Positions 16,565 through 25,932 of a stretch of 64,000 nucleotides of DNA are shown here, in pieces. Position numbers and translations under genes: made by a program. Under the pieces are notes generated by a model, which was given only the letters and a program-made list of their open reading frames with translations, had not been told where the DNA came from and made no database searches. This stretch comes from Rhizobium etli 8C-3 (GTDB taxonomy: Bacteria > Pseudomonadota > Alphaproteobacteria > Rhizobiales > Rhizobiaceae): assembly GCF_001908375.1 (NCBI RefSeq), contig NZ_CP017244.1, positions 310,001 through 374,000 of the forward strand, read 5' to 3'. Positions within the stretch are counted from its first letter, which is position 1, and every line of letters begins with the position of its first letter.

Positions 16565-17602
16565 GTGGAACGCAAAGTCAATCTCAAAGATGTCGCGCGC
16601 GATGCGGATGTGTCCCTCAGCACAGCTTCGCACGCCCTGAACGGAACCGCCCCACTTACGGTCGAAGTGCGTGAGAGGGTTTTGAATTCAGCAAAACGTC
16701 TGGGTTATCTCGAGCGCCGAAGGAAGAGGGCGACGATTGCGGCGCTACGCGTTTTGCTTCTTGCAATTCCCGACGATGCCGCTCCGCAAAGTGACCTCAA
16801 CTTGGTGAGCTGGACGATCCTCAACGGCCTTCGGAAGGAATGTGAGCGGCGCGGGATCAGAACCATACCCTTTGTCAGCACCGGCCGGAGAATCGATGGT
16901 AGTCAGGTAAGGCAGATTGCGCTTTCGGAGCGAGCTGACGGTATCGTCATCTTGAACGACGATCAGCCCGAACTCATCCGAAGCCTTGCTTCTGCCGGAA
17001 TGCCCGTCGTCATCATAAACGGCGAAGATCCAGCCATGCTGGTCGATACGGTCACGCCGGAAAACCGCTTCGGAGCACGCCTCGGTATCGAGCATCTGCT
17101 CGCGCTCGGACATCGTCGCATTCTACACCTGACCTGGAAGGGCCGAACGACGATCCAGCGCAGATATGACGGCTTTTCCGACGCGTTTCTTGCCGCGCAG
17201 CTTCCTGTTCTGGAGGACATGATCCTCGAGGCTGAAGGATATGAACCCAGACATGGCGAGGCCGCCATCAATGCCCTGCTTGATCATGATCCTGACATGC
17301 GAGGAGCCACCGCCATCTTCTGCGCCGCCGACAACCTGGCGCTTGGATGCCTAAAGGCACTGGCTGATCGCGACATTCGAGTGCCAGAGGCGATTTCCGT
17401 GCTGGGATTTGATGATATCGTGCGAGGTGAGTTCAGCCGTCCGCCATTGTCGACAATCAGTGTTCCGGCCGACAGGCTCGGCGCTGCTGCCTTGGCCCTG
17501 ATCGAACAGCGGCTGATCGCCAATGACCCGCACCGGCCGGCCCACCGCCTGGAACTGGGATGCCATCTCGTGTTGCGTGGCAGCATTGCGCCGCCACGCT
17601 GA
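16565..17602 (+). CDS. LacI-family transcriptional regulator, probable repressor of the pectin module
   Basis: The 345-residue protein starts at GTG (16565). Its N-terminal LacI helix-turn-helix reads VNLKDVARDADVSLSTASHALNG (residues 4-26), the hinge is at about 45-60, and a periplasmic-binding-protein-like sugar domain follows (about 62-340). It is convergent with the importer/GH operon ending at 17609, only six bases away. LacI proteins bind short palindromes, and two such sites lie at 25761 and 25905 at the far end of that operon. Inducer would be a galacturonan or rhamnogalacturonan fragment (inference). Confidence 0.93.
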   Translation: MERKVNLKDVARDADVSLSTASHALNGTAPLTVEVRERVLNSAKRLGYLERRRKRATIAALRVLLLAIPDDAAPQSDLNLVSWTILNGLRKECERRGIRTIPFVSTGRRIDGSQVRQIALSERADGIVILNDDQPELIRSLASAGMPVVIINGEDPAMLVDTVTPENRFGARLGIEHLLALGHRRILHLTWKGRTTIQRRYDGFSDAFLAAQLPVLEDMILEAEGYEPRHGEAAINALLDHDPDMRGATAIFCAADNLALGCLKALADRDIRVPEAISVLGFDDIVRGEFSRPPLSTISVPADRLGAAALALIEQRLIANDPHRPAHRLELGCHLVLRGSIAPPR

Positions 17603-17608
17603 CCGGGA

Positions 17609-18667
17609 TCATTTCATCCCCGTTCCGGCGATCCCAGTGGTGATGTATTTCTGCAGAAACACGAACACGATCGTCACAGGGAGCAGGCTGAGAAATGTCA
17701 TCGCAAGGATGTAGTGCCACTGCACCGAGAATTCTCCCTGAAACGCATTGAGGCCCACCTGCAGCGTAAAATTCTCGCGGCTGTTGAGGACAATAAGTGG
17801 CCAGAGGAAATCATTCCAGCGCCAAAGGACGGAGAAGATCGCCAGCACCGCCAAGGCAGGTGCTGTCAGCGGCAGAATGATACGCCAGAAGATACAGAAT
17901 TCACTGGCCGCATCAACGCGTGCAGCCTCGATCAGTTCATCCGGTATCGTCAGCATATATTGTCGCAGCAAGAACACGGCTGTCGGAGAGGCGATCGTCG
18001 GAAGGATGACGCCCCACAGGTTATCGGCAAGACCAACGCCAACGACCACCAGATACGCAGGAACCATGACGACGGCGAGCGGGATCATCAAGGTCGAAAT
18101 GATGATCACGAAAACCGTCTTGTCGCCGCGAAACCGGTATTTCGACAATGCGAAAGCTGCCATGGCATTGACCAGGAGTGTCAAGACTGTTGCGACGAAC
18201 GTGACGAACACCGAGTTCTTTAGAAAGGTCAGGAAGTTGAAACGCGTCAATGGATCGGCGTAGTTTTGCGTAGCCACGGTCAGCCGCTGCACGGGCGTGA
18301 TACTCTTCACATCGACGCTGACGGGCTTTTGCGGGCTGACAGGGTCGACCATTTGAGCTTTGAGGCCGATGCGACGGACCATCGCCATTTCCCGCGTTTC
18401 ACCGTCAATGGTGACCTGCCATAGGCTAAGCGGCTTGTCGAATCCGCTCACAGTCTGCTCGACGGCGGCGCGGGGAAGCAGAGTCGGCGGAAACCGGGTG
18501 ATCTCAGCTGCCGGTTTCAGCGAGGAAAGACCTGCCCAGACTACAGGAACAAGGACGGCCAGGGTTCCGGCAAATAGCCAGATCCATGACAATATGTCGG
18601 TTATATCGATGCGTTCGGCACGGCGCCTGCGCGTTAGAAATCTGATGGGATTCATAATGTTATTCAT
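17609..18667 (-). CDS. Sugar ABC transporter permease (MalG/UgpE family)
   Basis: The 352-residue permease starts at the ATG at 18667, one base after the stop of the preceding gene. It has an N-terminal helix after a basic stretch (RRRRAERIDI), an unusually long periplasmic segment (about 50-140) and then five helices with the EAA loop ELIEAARVDAASEFCIFWRIILP near residue 255. Long first loops occur in oligosaccharide systems of this family. It is the last gene of the pectin operon reading leftward from 25740. Confidence 0.93.
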   Translation of the reverse strand: MNNIMNPIRFLTRRRRAERIDITDILSWIWLFAGTLAVLVPVVWAGLSSLKPAAEITRFPPTLLPRAAVEQTVSGFDKPLSLWQVTIDGETREMAMVRRIGLKAQMVDPVSPQKPVSVDVKSITPVQRLTVATQNYADPLTRFNFLTFLKNSVFVTFVATVLTLLVNAMAAFALSKYRFRGDKTVFVIIISTLMIPLAVVMVPAYLVVVGVGLADNLWGVILPTIASPTAVFLLRQYMLTIPDELIEAARVDAASEFCIFWRIILPLTAPALAVLAIFSVLWRWNDFLWPLIVLNSRENFTLQVGLNAFQGEFSVQWHYILAMTFLSLLPVTIVFVFLQKYITTGIAGTGMK

Positions 18668-18668
18668 T

Positions 18669-19664
18669 TTATGACTCCATTCTCCGGCCAAGGCGCAGCT
18701 GGATCAGCGTCAGTACCAGGAGCACAAATCCCATCAGAACCGATGCCGCGGATGCAAGGCCGAAAAGGCGGAGATCGCTGCTGAAAGCCATCTGGTAGAT
18801 GTATTGCACGATAAAGCTGTTGGCTGTGCCCGGGCCGCCGCCGTTGGTAAGAACCCAGGCCTCGTCGAAGATCTGGACCGACCTGATCATCAGAAGAATG
18901 AGAACGACCAGCAGGTTTGGCCCCAGCAGGGGCAGTGTGATCCTCAAAAGCGTGCGGCGAGGCGAGGCTGCATCGATTGCCGCGGCTTCGTAAAGCTCCT
19001 TCGGGATGGCCTGGAGACCGGCCAGGAGGATGAGCGTATAAAAACCCATGTGAAACCAGACGGAGACGACCACGACGAAGAATCGTGACCAACCGACATC
19101 GAGAAGGAAGATTTCCGGGGGTACGCCGAGCATCTGCAGGAAGGCGTTAAGCAGCCCATTTCGATCAAGGAACCATTTCCAGATAAGACCGATGACGACG
19201 GGAGACAGCAATACAGGATAGAAGAAGATTGCCCTGAAGAAGCCTCGCGCGACAATTGCTCGATTGAGTATCAGCGCGGTAATCAGGGCTACGAGCAATG
19301 TGGCGACGACGTTGAATGCCACGAACCAAAGCGTGTTCCACACAGCCGTCCAGAAAAGCGATTCGCGGCAAGTTCCGGGCCTCAGGTAATCATCACAAGC
19401 AAGCAGGGTGCGGAAATTCTCGAAGCCGACAAACGGCCGGTCCGACACGAAAAGGTTCGTACCGCCCGTAAAGGCGTAACCCACGGCGATGGCGATTGGC
19501 AGGAACGTGAATATGCCGAACAGAACCAAGTTCGGAGCCAGAAACAGCCATGGCATGCGTTTCCGGCCGAGGACGCGCTCCATCCCGTTCACTGGGGCCT
19601 CGACCGCTCTCATGATCGTCTCGCCCGCCTGATAAAGGGCCGCACCTCGCTTGAGCGTCGTCAT
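18669..19664 (-). CDS. Sugar ABC transporter permease (MalF/UgpA family)
   Basis: The 331-residue permease has about six helices and the conserved ATPase-docking loop LQAIPKELYEAAAIDAASPRRTLLRITLP near residue 220. Two cysteines sit in a periplasmic loop (CDDYLRPGTCRES). It is adjacent to the ATPase gene (one base) and the partner permease (one base), consistent with strict co-expression. Confidence 0.94.
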   Translation of the reverse strand: MTTLKRGAALYQAGETIMRAVEAPVNGMERVLGRKRMPWLFLAPNLVLFGIFTFLPIAIAVGYAFTGGTNLFVSDRPFVGFENFRTLLACDDYLRPGTCRESLFWTAVWNTLWFVAFNVVATLLVALITALILNRAIVARGFFRAIFFYPVLLSPVVIGLIWKWFLDRNGLLNAFLQMLGVPPEIFLLDVGWSRFFVVVVSVWFHMGFYTLILLAGLQAIPKELYEAAAIDAASPRRTLLRITLPLLGPNLLVVLILLMIRSVQIFDEAWVLTNGGGPGTANSFIVQYIYQMAFSSDLRLFGLASAASVLMGFVLLVLTLIQLRLGRRMES

Positions 19665-19665
19665 A

Positions 19666-20772
19666 TCAGAGCCTCCCTTGGCCTTGCCGCCGGCTGAACG
19701 CCAGGTCGCTTTCGGGATCGAAGAGATGAACGCGCACAGGCAGGCAGCTGATCAGGATGCGATCACCTGGTGACGGCGCGAAATGACCCGCCTCGTGAAT
19801 GATGATCTGCTCGTCCAGCCCCTCAAGGTTGCCGTAGACATAGGTTTCAGTTCCAAGCCCCTCATGGTACTGGACGACGAACGGCAACCCATCTTGACCG
19901 GAGCGTGCAAAATGCGCGGGCCTGACGCCGGCAAGCACTGCCTGCCCAACGTGTACCCCGGCAGGATCCACGTCACTGATCAGCTTGCCGCCGGTGCCGA
20001 CATCGATGATAACGCCGCTTTCACCGATACCGGCGACCTTGCCCTTTATGATGTTCATGCGTGGAGAACCGAGAAAGCCTGCCACAAAGAGATTTCGCGG
20101 ATTCTCAAACAGTTCCAGCGGAGCGCCCACCTGCTCGACCTGCCCGCTGCGCAGCACGACGATCTTGTCGGCCATCGTCATCGCCTCGACCTGGTCATGG
20201 GTGACGTAGATCATCGTGGTTTTGATCTCACGATGGAGTTTTGTGATTTCGGCTCGCGTCTGGACGCGCAGTGCGGCGTCGAGGTTCGAAAGCGGCTCGT
20301 CGAAGAGAAAGATATCCGGTTCGCGTACGATTGCCCGGCCAATCGCCACACGCTGGCGCTGCCCGCCTGAAAGTTGTTTCGGACGCCGGTCCAGATAGGG
20401 CTCGATGGCCAGCATCCTGGCCGCTTCGGCGATCCGCGTCTCGATTTCGGCGCGTTTGAACTTGAGATTCTCCAAGCCGAAAGCGAGGTTCTTGCGAACG
20501 CTCATATGCGGATAAAGCGCGTAGGACTGGAAGACCATCGCGATCTTGCGCTCGGCGGGCGAAAGCTGGCCTACATCCCGCCCTCCGATGGCGATTGCGC
20601 CGGAAGTAATGTCTTCGAGACCCGCGATGATGCGCAGCAAGGTCGATTTGCCGCATCCGGAGGGACCAACGAAAACGACGAACTCGCCGTCCTTGATATC
20701 AAGGTCGACATCATGCAGGACCTTGATGGCGCCATATGACTTGTTGACGGTGGAAAGCTTCAGTTCTGCCAT
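19666..20772 (-). CDS. Sugar ABC transporter ATPase (MalK/UgpC family)
   Basis: The 368-residue ATPase has Walker A GPSGCGKST, signature LSGGQRQR, Walker B IFLFDEPLSNLD, and a C-terminal regulatory OB-fold (about 240-360) as in MalK/UgpC. It energises the permeases at 17609 and 18669 with the binding protein encoded divergently at 25933. Its start overlaps the end of the GH28 gene by 13 bases. Confidence 0.95.
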   Translation of the reverse strand: MAELKLSTVNKSYGAIKVLHDVDLDIKDGEFVVFVGPSGCGKSTLLRIIAGLEDITSGAIAIGGRDVGQLSPAERKIAMVFQSYALYPHMSVRKNLAFGLENLKFKRAEIETRIAEAARMLAIEPYLDRRPKQLSGGQRQRVAIGRAIVREPDIFLFDEPLSNLDAALRVQTRAEITKLHREIKTTMIYVTHDQVEAMTMADKIVVLRSGQVEQVGAPLELFENPRNLFVAGFLGSPRMNIIKGKVAGIGESGVIIDVGTGGKLISDVDPAGVHVGQAVLAGVRPAHFARSGQDGLPFVVQYHEGLGTETYVYGNLEGLDEQIIIHEAGHFAPSPGDRILISCLPVRVHLFDPESDLAFSRRQGQGRL

Positions 20773-22124
20773 GCCCTGCTCCCATCAGGTGTCGCCGTTT
20801 CGAAGGCGACGTCTATCTTGTTCCATCCCTGCGGCAAGGGTACCGGCCTTTTGATCAGAACGTCTTCCAGAATGATCCCCGTGACCCCGGCCACGTAGGC
20901 GGCTGGCATTCCTCCCGGATAGCGCTCGAGACCGATCACCCGTCCGTCCGAACCGCGGGTCCAGGCATTGGCGCGGCCGCCTCCATCGCCGCGCGGCGCC
21001 AAATCCGCATGCGTCGGGCGCAGGTCGTAGAATTGCCCCGTACCCAATTGCCCAGGCCGCTGGACCAGGCTTATGCGCGCCATGCGGACATTTCGAATGC
21101 CGGCGGAAGACGTCGAAATCAAAGTGATCGCTCCTTCCATTCGACCGCTTATGTCTTCGACGATGAGGTTCTCGATCGCCCCGGCGGTCTGCGCGGAGAC
21201 GCGGTCGACGACATTGATCGTCAACGCTTCTCCCGAACCCCAGAAGCCGTCGAGCGTTTCGTGGCAGTCCACTCCAATTCTCGAAAATCTGACGTTCGAT
21301 ATTCGACCGCCGTCGCGCGAGAAAACTCCGAGCGCGCGGTTGGAGGCCGAGACATTGCAGTCCTCGAATACGGCATTCGTGATATTGCCATGTGTTTCCG
21401 TTCCGATCTTAAGGGCGCAACTCAAGCTTTGGATCGAGCATCGGCGGACGAGAATGTTTTCGCATTGCCCTATGGCAGCGCCAGCCGGACCGATGCTCGT
21501 CTTCAAGCAAATGCCGTCGTCGGCGGTCGCTATCAGGCAATCTTCGATGATGGCGCTGCGGCATGCATCGAGAACGATACCGTCGGTATTGGGAAGACGA
21601 TGGTCGTTCTCGATCCTCACACCCCTGACTGCAACATCCGTACAGCCGATAAGATGCAGCGTCCACATCGGCGAGCGGGATATATGGATGGAGCTGATCT
21701 CAACCCCATCACACGCCTCCAGGACGACAACGCGCGGTCGAAGATCGGCCGGGATGAATGTCCCTACCGTCTTGTCGTCGCCGACGATGAAGCTGTCGCA
21801 ACCGGCTTCGAGGCGGCCGCAGCCCGTCAGGCTTATCCGCCGCGCATTTTTGGCGACGATCATGCCGCGGTTTGATTTCTCGGCAATGACCGAAACGGTC
21901 GTATGCGCATAGGCGTCATAATCGGGGACCGGACGCAAGATCGCGCCGGCGGCCAGGTGAAGGTCGACACCGGATTTGAGCTGAATCCCGCGGCAAACAT
22001 GGATGCCGGCCTCGAGCACCACACGCCCGCCGCCTGAAGCCGACGCTTCGTCGATGGCAGCTTGCAATCGAGCGGTGTCGTCGATGCCGGCGGCATCGAT
22101 GGAGATAAGAGACGTCGCGCTCAT
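20760..22124 (-). CDS. Glycoside hydrolase family 28 (polygalacturonase / rhamnogalacturonan hydrolase type)
   Basis: The 454-residue parallel beta-helix protein shows the GH28 catalytic pattern: N-T-D-G at 179-182 and D-D-G at 202-204, followed by K-I-G-T-E-T-H-G at 239-246 in the place of the usual GHG/SIG region. There is no signal peptide, so it acts in the cytoplasm on imported oligosaccharides rather than on intact pectin. It overlaps the GH105 gene by four bases and sits in the same operon as the sugar importer. Likely role: exo-type release of galacturonic acid or cleavage of a rhamnogalacturonan fragment; the exact linkage is not readable. Confidence 0.9.
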   Translation of the reverse strand: MSATSLISIDAAGIDDTARLQAAIDEASASGGGRVVLEAGIHVCRGIQLKSGVDLHLAAGAILRPVPDYDAYAHTTVSVIAEKSNRGMIVAKNARRISLTGCGRLEAGCDSFIVGDDKTVGTFIPADLRPRVVVLEACDGVEISSIHISRSPMWTLHLIGCTDVAVRGVRIENDHRLPNTDGIVLDACRSAIIEDCLIATADDGICLKTSIGPAGAAIGQCENILVRRCSIQSLSCALKIGTETHGNITNAVFEDCNVSASNRALGVFSRDGGRISNVRFSRIGVDCHETLDGFWGSGEALTINVVDRVSAQTAGAIENLIVEDISGRMEGAITLISTSSAGIRNVRMARISLVQRPGQLGTGQFYDLRPTHADLAPRGDGGGRANAWTRGSDGRVIGLERYPGGMPAAYVAGVTGIILEDVLIKRPVPLPQGWNKIDVAFETATPDGSRAWQN

Positions 22125-23215
22125 TGCTGGTGACCGCGCTCCAGAACGACTTCCGTCAGGAGCAGCATGGTGAGCGCCTGGCCGTAAGGCGTCGGCACGT
22201 TGGGTATGCTTCTATAAAAATCGAGGTCGTGACCCATCGGCGTTCCGTCCGAAACTCCATGGACGACGCCTTCCTCGTCGATGCGCGCCAGCACGGCCGA
22301 AAGCGCCCGCTCGGCGTAGATCCGGTCGCTGCTGTCCAGAATGCCGGCATCTACGCCACGCAGGATGCCGTAGGCAATTCCGGCGGTGGCTGACGTCTCC
22401 ACTGGGGACGCGGGGTCGTCCAACAAAGTGGTGAACATGCCGTCCGGCCTCTGGCGTGCCTTGAGCGATCGTACCTGGCTCGCAAGGACATTGGAAAGAT
22501 AACGCCGGTCCTTCTCGCCCAACATCGGCACAAGCTCGAAGAGTTCCGGGATGGCCACCGTGATCCAGGCATTGCCGCGAGCCCAAAAGGCATTGGCAAA
22601 ATTGTGCCGCCCATTGAAGGTCCAGCCATGATACCACAGTCCGCTCACGGGATCCGACAGGTAGCGCGTGTGGATCACGAACTGGTAGACAGCTTCGTCG
22701 ATCCATTCGCTGCGCTTGAAAAGCACGCCTGCGCGCGCGAGAAAGAGGCAGGCCATGAACAGCGTGTCGTCCCAAAGTTCGCCCTCGTTGAGACGTTCTT
22801 TGACAACGTGTTGAAAACCACCGTCCTCCGTTTTGGGCAGTTCCTTTACCAGCCATTCGGCCCAGTCTTCGACAAGGGCGCGAAACTCGGGACGATCGAC
22901 ATGCTCGACAAGGATGGCAAGCGGCAGCATCGGAGCCGTGCTGTTGATCTGGCGTGGCGGTAGGCCACGTCTGATCTGGCTGCTGTACCAGGCCACAAGG
23001 TCCTGAAGTGCTTCTTGATCATTGGTTGATATCGCGCGTCTTAGGAAGCCGTAAAGCCCAACGCCGACTTCCCAATCCCATTCGTCGAACTGGATACCCG
23101 AGTTGGTCTCGGCGCTCACCAGTCCTTCCCTGATGCCCTTGAGACGGCTGAAAGCCATCGCGACTCGATCGATGGTCGAAAGAAGGGCGGCATTGTCGAC
23201 AGATGTTGGATTCAT
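22121..23215 (-). CDS. Glycoside hydrolase family 105 (unsaturated rhamnogalacturonyl hydrolase, YteR/YesR type)
   Basis: The 364-residue (alpha/alpha)6-barrel enzyme has the family's catalytic-aspartate motif W-D-D-T-L-F-M-A at 148-155 and the substrate-binding motifs WYHGWTF (194-200) and FWARGNAW (210-217). GH105 enzymes hydrate and remove the 4,5-unsaturated uronic acid left by pectate or rhamnogalacturonan lyases. With no signal peptide it works on imported, lyase-cut oligosaccharides. It overlaps the GH28 gene by four bases (ATGA). Together they show that the operon handles pectin main-chain fragments. Confidence 0.92.
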   Translation of the reverse strand: MNPTSVDNAALLSTIDRVAMAFSRLKGIREGLVSAETNSGIQFDEWDWEVGVGLYGFLRRAISTNDQEALQDLVAWYSSQIRRGLPPRQINSTAPMLPLAILVEHVDRPEFRALVEDWAEWLVKELPKTEDGGFQHVVKERLNEGELWDDTLFMACLFLARAGVLFKRSEWIDEAVYQFVIHTRYLSDPVSGLWYHGWTFNGRHNFANAFWARGNAWITVAIPELFELVPMLGEKDRRYLSNVLASQVRSLKARQRPDGMFTTLLDDPASPVETSATAGIAYGILRGVDAGILDSSDRIYAERALSAVLARIDEEGVVHGVSDGTPMGHDLDFYRSIPNVPTPYGQALTMLLLTEVVLERGHQQ

Positions 23216-23229
23216 GCTGGCACCTATGT

Positions 23230-25740
23230 TCAGGAGTAGAATGGTCTTTCAGTGCCAGCGTCGGATGCGGCACTGTCGTAGGTAAGGATCGGGTGCGGTT
23301 GATCGTAGGTGAAGGGGCGGGCCTTCCCACCCAGCGAGAGCCCATTGGCATAAGTCAAACTGATGGCCGGGCCGCCCTCTGGCGTCAGCACAAGACGTCG
23401 ACCTTCGCGGTCGAAGGAGACCGTCGTCTGGCGGATGCGCTGGACGAAGGTGGTGAAGGCGTCGCCGTCGCCGCATCCGACAATTGCTGCCCAGCCGCAA
23501 AGCGATCCATAGGAGCGCACTTCGCGGCCAGCCGTTGGTCCATCCGCGATCAGTTCCAGACCGTTTGACGCGTAAATGGCAGAAAAACCGTTGCCGGAGC
23601 GCGCCATCAGCCAATTGGCGTCGATGATGAGAGCGTCCAGACCGTCGCGGCCGATATAGGCGTGCGTCCATGCATGCCGTGCGTCGCGGGTATCCTCAAT
23701 CAGAAGGGCGACGTCACGATGCTGGGCGACGCGTGGTAGAATGCCATTGCCGGCCCAATAGGACGGCCTTTGATTGCCCCATGGGTCATCCTCGCCAGGA
23801 TGGTTGATCCAGAGCCTTGCCATGGGATGGCCAGCCAGGCGCACATCGATCACATGCTGCTGATGTCCCTTCTGCCCGGTCTTGTGATCGACGACGGTCG
23901 AAAGCTGCGCCGCTTCGTTCTTGAAGAGGACGAGCTTTGCGCTCTCCAGGCCCTGACTGTAGCGCGCCTCCACGCTTCTGCCCGGGGCCAAGTTCGCAAG
24001 ATCGGCGAGATCGGCAGGCGGTTCGTAGCTGCCCGCGCAAAACAACGGCAACGACGCAACCCCACCGTTGAGCCAACCGGTTCCGAAAGCGACTTGTGCG
24101 AAGGGCGCGAGCTCTGTCAGGGGGCCGGCGCGCAGCTCCTTGTCATAGGCGCGGCCCTGCGATCCGGCCGGAACACCTGAAAGCGTGTGCAGCGCGATCA
24201 TCCGGAAAATGAGATCGAGCTGCGCGCGCGCGCGTTCGGCAATGGACGCTTCTGCCCAGCGCTCCAGCGCCAGCAGTCCGATGAAGTCGACCGGGTAATA
24301 TGCCGCCGAATTCCATTCCGCAAGGCCGTGTGCCTCGACGCTGTCGAACCAGTGTCGGAGGCGCGTGGCAGCGAGATCTGCCTGCTGTCTTCCCGTCCTG
24401 CCCGAAGCTGAAAAGGTCTCCTCCGGCAAGAGAAGCCCTGCCAGCAGCTGGCTTGTGTGAAAGCACAGCACATGGTTTTCGCTCCAGAACCACATTGCAT
24501 CATTGCCAGGCTCGTCGACCCAGTAGCGGTAACACAGGACGGAGTGCTTTATACGTTCGACGGTGCCGGCCGGCATCTGAGCGCCATGGGCTCCAAGCAG
24601 CCAAAGCAGCGGCACCATGATGAAGTCCGAGCAGTCTTCACGGGCATCGATAGAGGTGAGCGTTTTATCCAGGATGCGGTCAAAGGCGTCCTGGTCTTGA
24701 TAGCCGGTTTCCATCATGGCAATGATGCGCGCCACGCGCTCGGCACCGAAGCGGGCGCTGTATTCGAGCGCTTGGCGTTTGCGGTCCTTCAATGTCGCCT
24801 TGGGTGACGATGGAGAAACGTTTGCTAGAAAGCCGGCATCGATGACACGCGTGACCGATCCCGGCCCGCTGCCGATCGTCAGATGCACGCCGTGATAGCC
24901 ATCTGCAATGCGACACACATTTTCGGCCGTCAGACGGCTTTGATGGGCACGCAGGCTCAAGACAGAGTGTGCGAAGACAGGCCGCTCATGGCCGTGACCG
25001 ATAACGCTGACCTCCACCGGCACGTCGCGCTGTGGCGCCGTATCGAATATCAGTTCCAATGGCTCGTTGACGAAGACGTCGCGCATAGGGCGCACGCCGC
25101 GGGCGAGGTTTTCCAGTTCGCGGACTTCCTCGTGATCCAGCGCCACAGGCAACAGCACGCACAGCGGCTCCTTGTCCAGCACTTCCAGTTCGAAGAACCA
25201 GGTCGTGTCGCGTTCGGCAAGATCCTCGCAGTGAACGAGAATCTGGTTGTCGCCTGCTTCCAGCGACAGTGCAACGTCCGTTGAACTTTCCAGATTGCGC
25301 CTGAACGGTTCGAAACGCACCGCTTCCTTTCCATTGACCCATACGCGAACCCCGCCGCAGGTCTTGAGCCTGAGATGCAAGAGACGGTGCGAGGCGGTCC
25401 TGAAGACGCCCCTCAGCCATCGACGCAGATGGGTCGGCACGTGCCAGAAACCGGTGAACTCGACGCGGCGGTTTGACCCCGGTAGGTAGAGGCTCGCTAC
25501 CGGCCACGACGTATCGGCAGGAAGTTCGCGCCCGACCATCGTCGACAAGAAAGCCTTCCGGCAGGGCAGATCCCCGACGTCGACGAAACCATTGATAAAA
25601 CGATAATCGACGCGATCTTCCGCCGGCGCAGCGATGCCGGGAAAATAGCTGGCGATCAGATCAGAAACCGCCCAAGCTGTCACTGTTTGACCTTGACCGA
25701 CATAATATGCGGGCGCCTCGGGTCCCGGCCCTTCGTTCAC
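23230..25740 (-). CDS. Large unrecognised protein of the pectin operon, candidate carbohydrate-active enzyme
   Basis: The protein has 836 residues from the GTG at 25740, chosen because GGAGGAGG lies six bases upstream; a TTG at 25758 is the alternative. I cannot assign a family. Residues about 80-190 look like a jelly-roll ligand-binding domain (GGVRVWVNGKEAVRFE, then LEAGDNQILVHCED). Residues about 315-580 look like a helical toroid, with WFWSENHVLCFHTSQ at 417-431 and EWNSAAYYPVDFIGL at 475-489. The last 250 residues look beta-rich. This order resembles heparinase-like polysaccharide lyases in outline only. No signal peptide is seen. It is the first gene of the GH105-GH28-importer operon. 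Confidence 0.7.
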   Translation of the reverse strand: MNEGPGPEAPAYYVGQGQTVTAWAVSDLIASYFPGIAAPAEDRVDYRFINGFVDVGDLPCRKAFLSTMVGRELPADTSWPVASLYLPGSNRRVEFTGFWHVPTHLRRWLRGVFRTASHRLLHLRLKTCGGVRVWVNGKEAVRFEPFRRNLESSTDVALSLEAGDNQILVHCEDLAERDTTWFFELEVLDKEPLCVLLPVALDHEEVRELENLARGVRPMRDVFVNEPLELIFDTAPQRDVPVEVSVIGHGHERPVFAHSVLSLRAHQSRLTAENVCRIADGYHGVHLTIGSGPGSVTRVIDAGFLANVSPSSPKATLKDRKRQALEYSARFGAERVARIIAMMETGYQDQDAFDRILDKTLTSIDAREDCSDFIMVPLLWLLGAHGAQMPAGTVERIKHSVLCYRYWVDEPGNDAMWFWSENHVLCFHTSQLLAGLLLPEETFSASGRTGRQQADLAATRLRHWFDSVEAHGLAEWNSAAYYPVDFIGLLALERWAEASIAERARAQLDLIFRMIALHTLSGVPAGSQGRAYDKELRAGPLTELAPFAQVAFGTGWLNGGVASLPLFCAGSYEPPADLADLANLAPGRSVEARYSQGLESAKLVLFKNEAAQLSTVVDHKTGQKGHQQHVIDVRLAGHPMARLWINHPGEDDPWGNQRPSYWAGNGILPRVAQHRDVALLIEDTRDARHAWTHAYIGRDGLDALIIDANWLMARSGNGFSAIYASNGLELIADGPTAGREVRSYGSLCGWAAIVGCGDGDAFTTFVQRIRQTTVSFDREGRRLVLTPEGGPAISLTYANGLSLGGKARPFTYDQPHPILTYDSAASDAGTERPFYS

Positions 25741-25760
25741 AGATCGCCTCCTCCGCAATC

Positions 25761-25780
25761 GAATGAAAAGTTTTTCATTC
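25761..25780. promoter_or_regulatory. Operator-like palindrome 1 of the pectin module
   Basis: A perfect 9-bp inverted repeat around a GT centre, with the core ATGAAAA-GT-TTTTCAT. It lies 20 bases upstream of the GTG start of the leftward operon (25740), next to its ribosome-binding site, so bound protein would block early transcription. The same core occurs at 25905. The LacI protein of 16565 is the likely binder (inference). Confidence 0.7.
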
Positions 25781-25904
25781 TCACTATTTTGCGATTTCCT
25801 TTTCCAGTTTGGCTCGAAAACCGCGTAACAGCCGCAGAAAATAGCTTGACGGGAGGAATGTCAAGTATATGAAATTCGCTCATCGACGATCTTGATCGCG
25901 ATTG

Positions 25905-25920
25905 ATGAAAATGTTTTCAT
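25905..25920. promoter_or_regulatory. Operator-like palindrome 2 of the pectin module
   Basis: ATGAAAA-TG-TTTTCAT is a perfect 7-bp inverted repeat with a two-base centre, sharing 14 of 16 positions with the site at 25761. It ends exactly where the GGGAGG ribosome-binding site of the rightward binding-protein gene begins (25921). Each divergent gene thus has its own copy just before its start. This 144-base pair of sites could also support DNA looping. Confidence 0.7.
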
Positions 25921-25932
25921 GGGAGGATGAAA

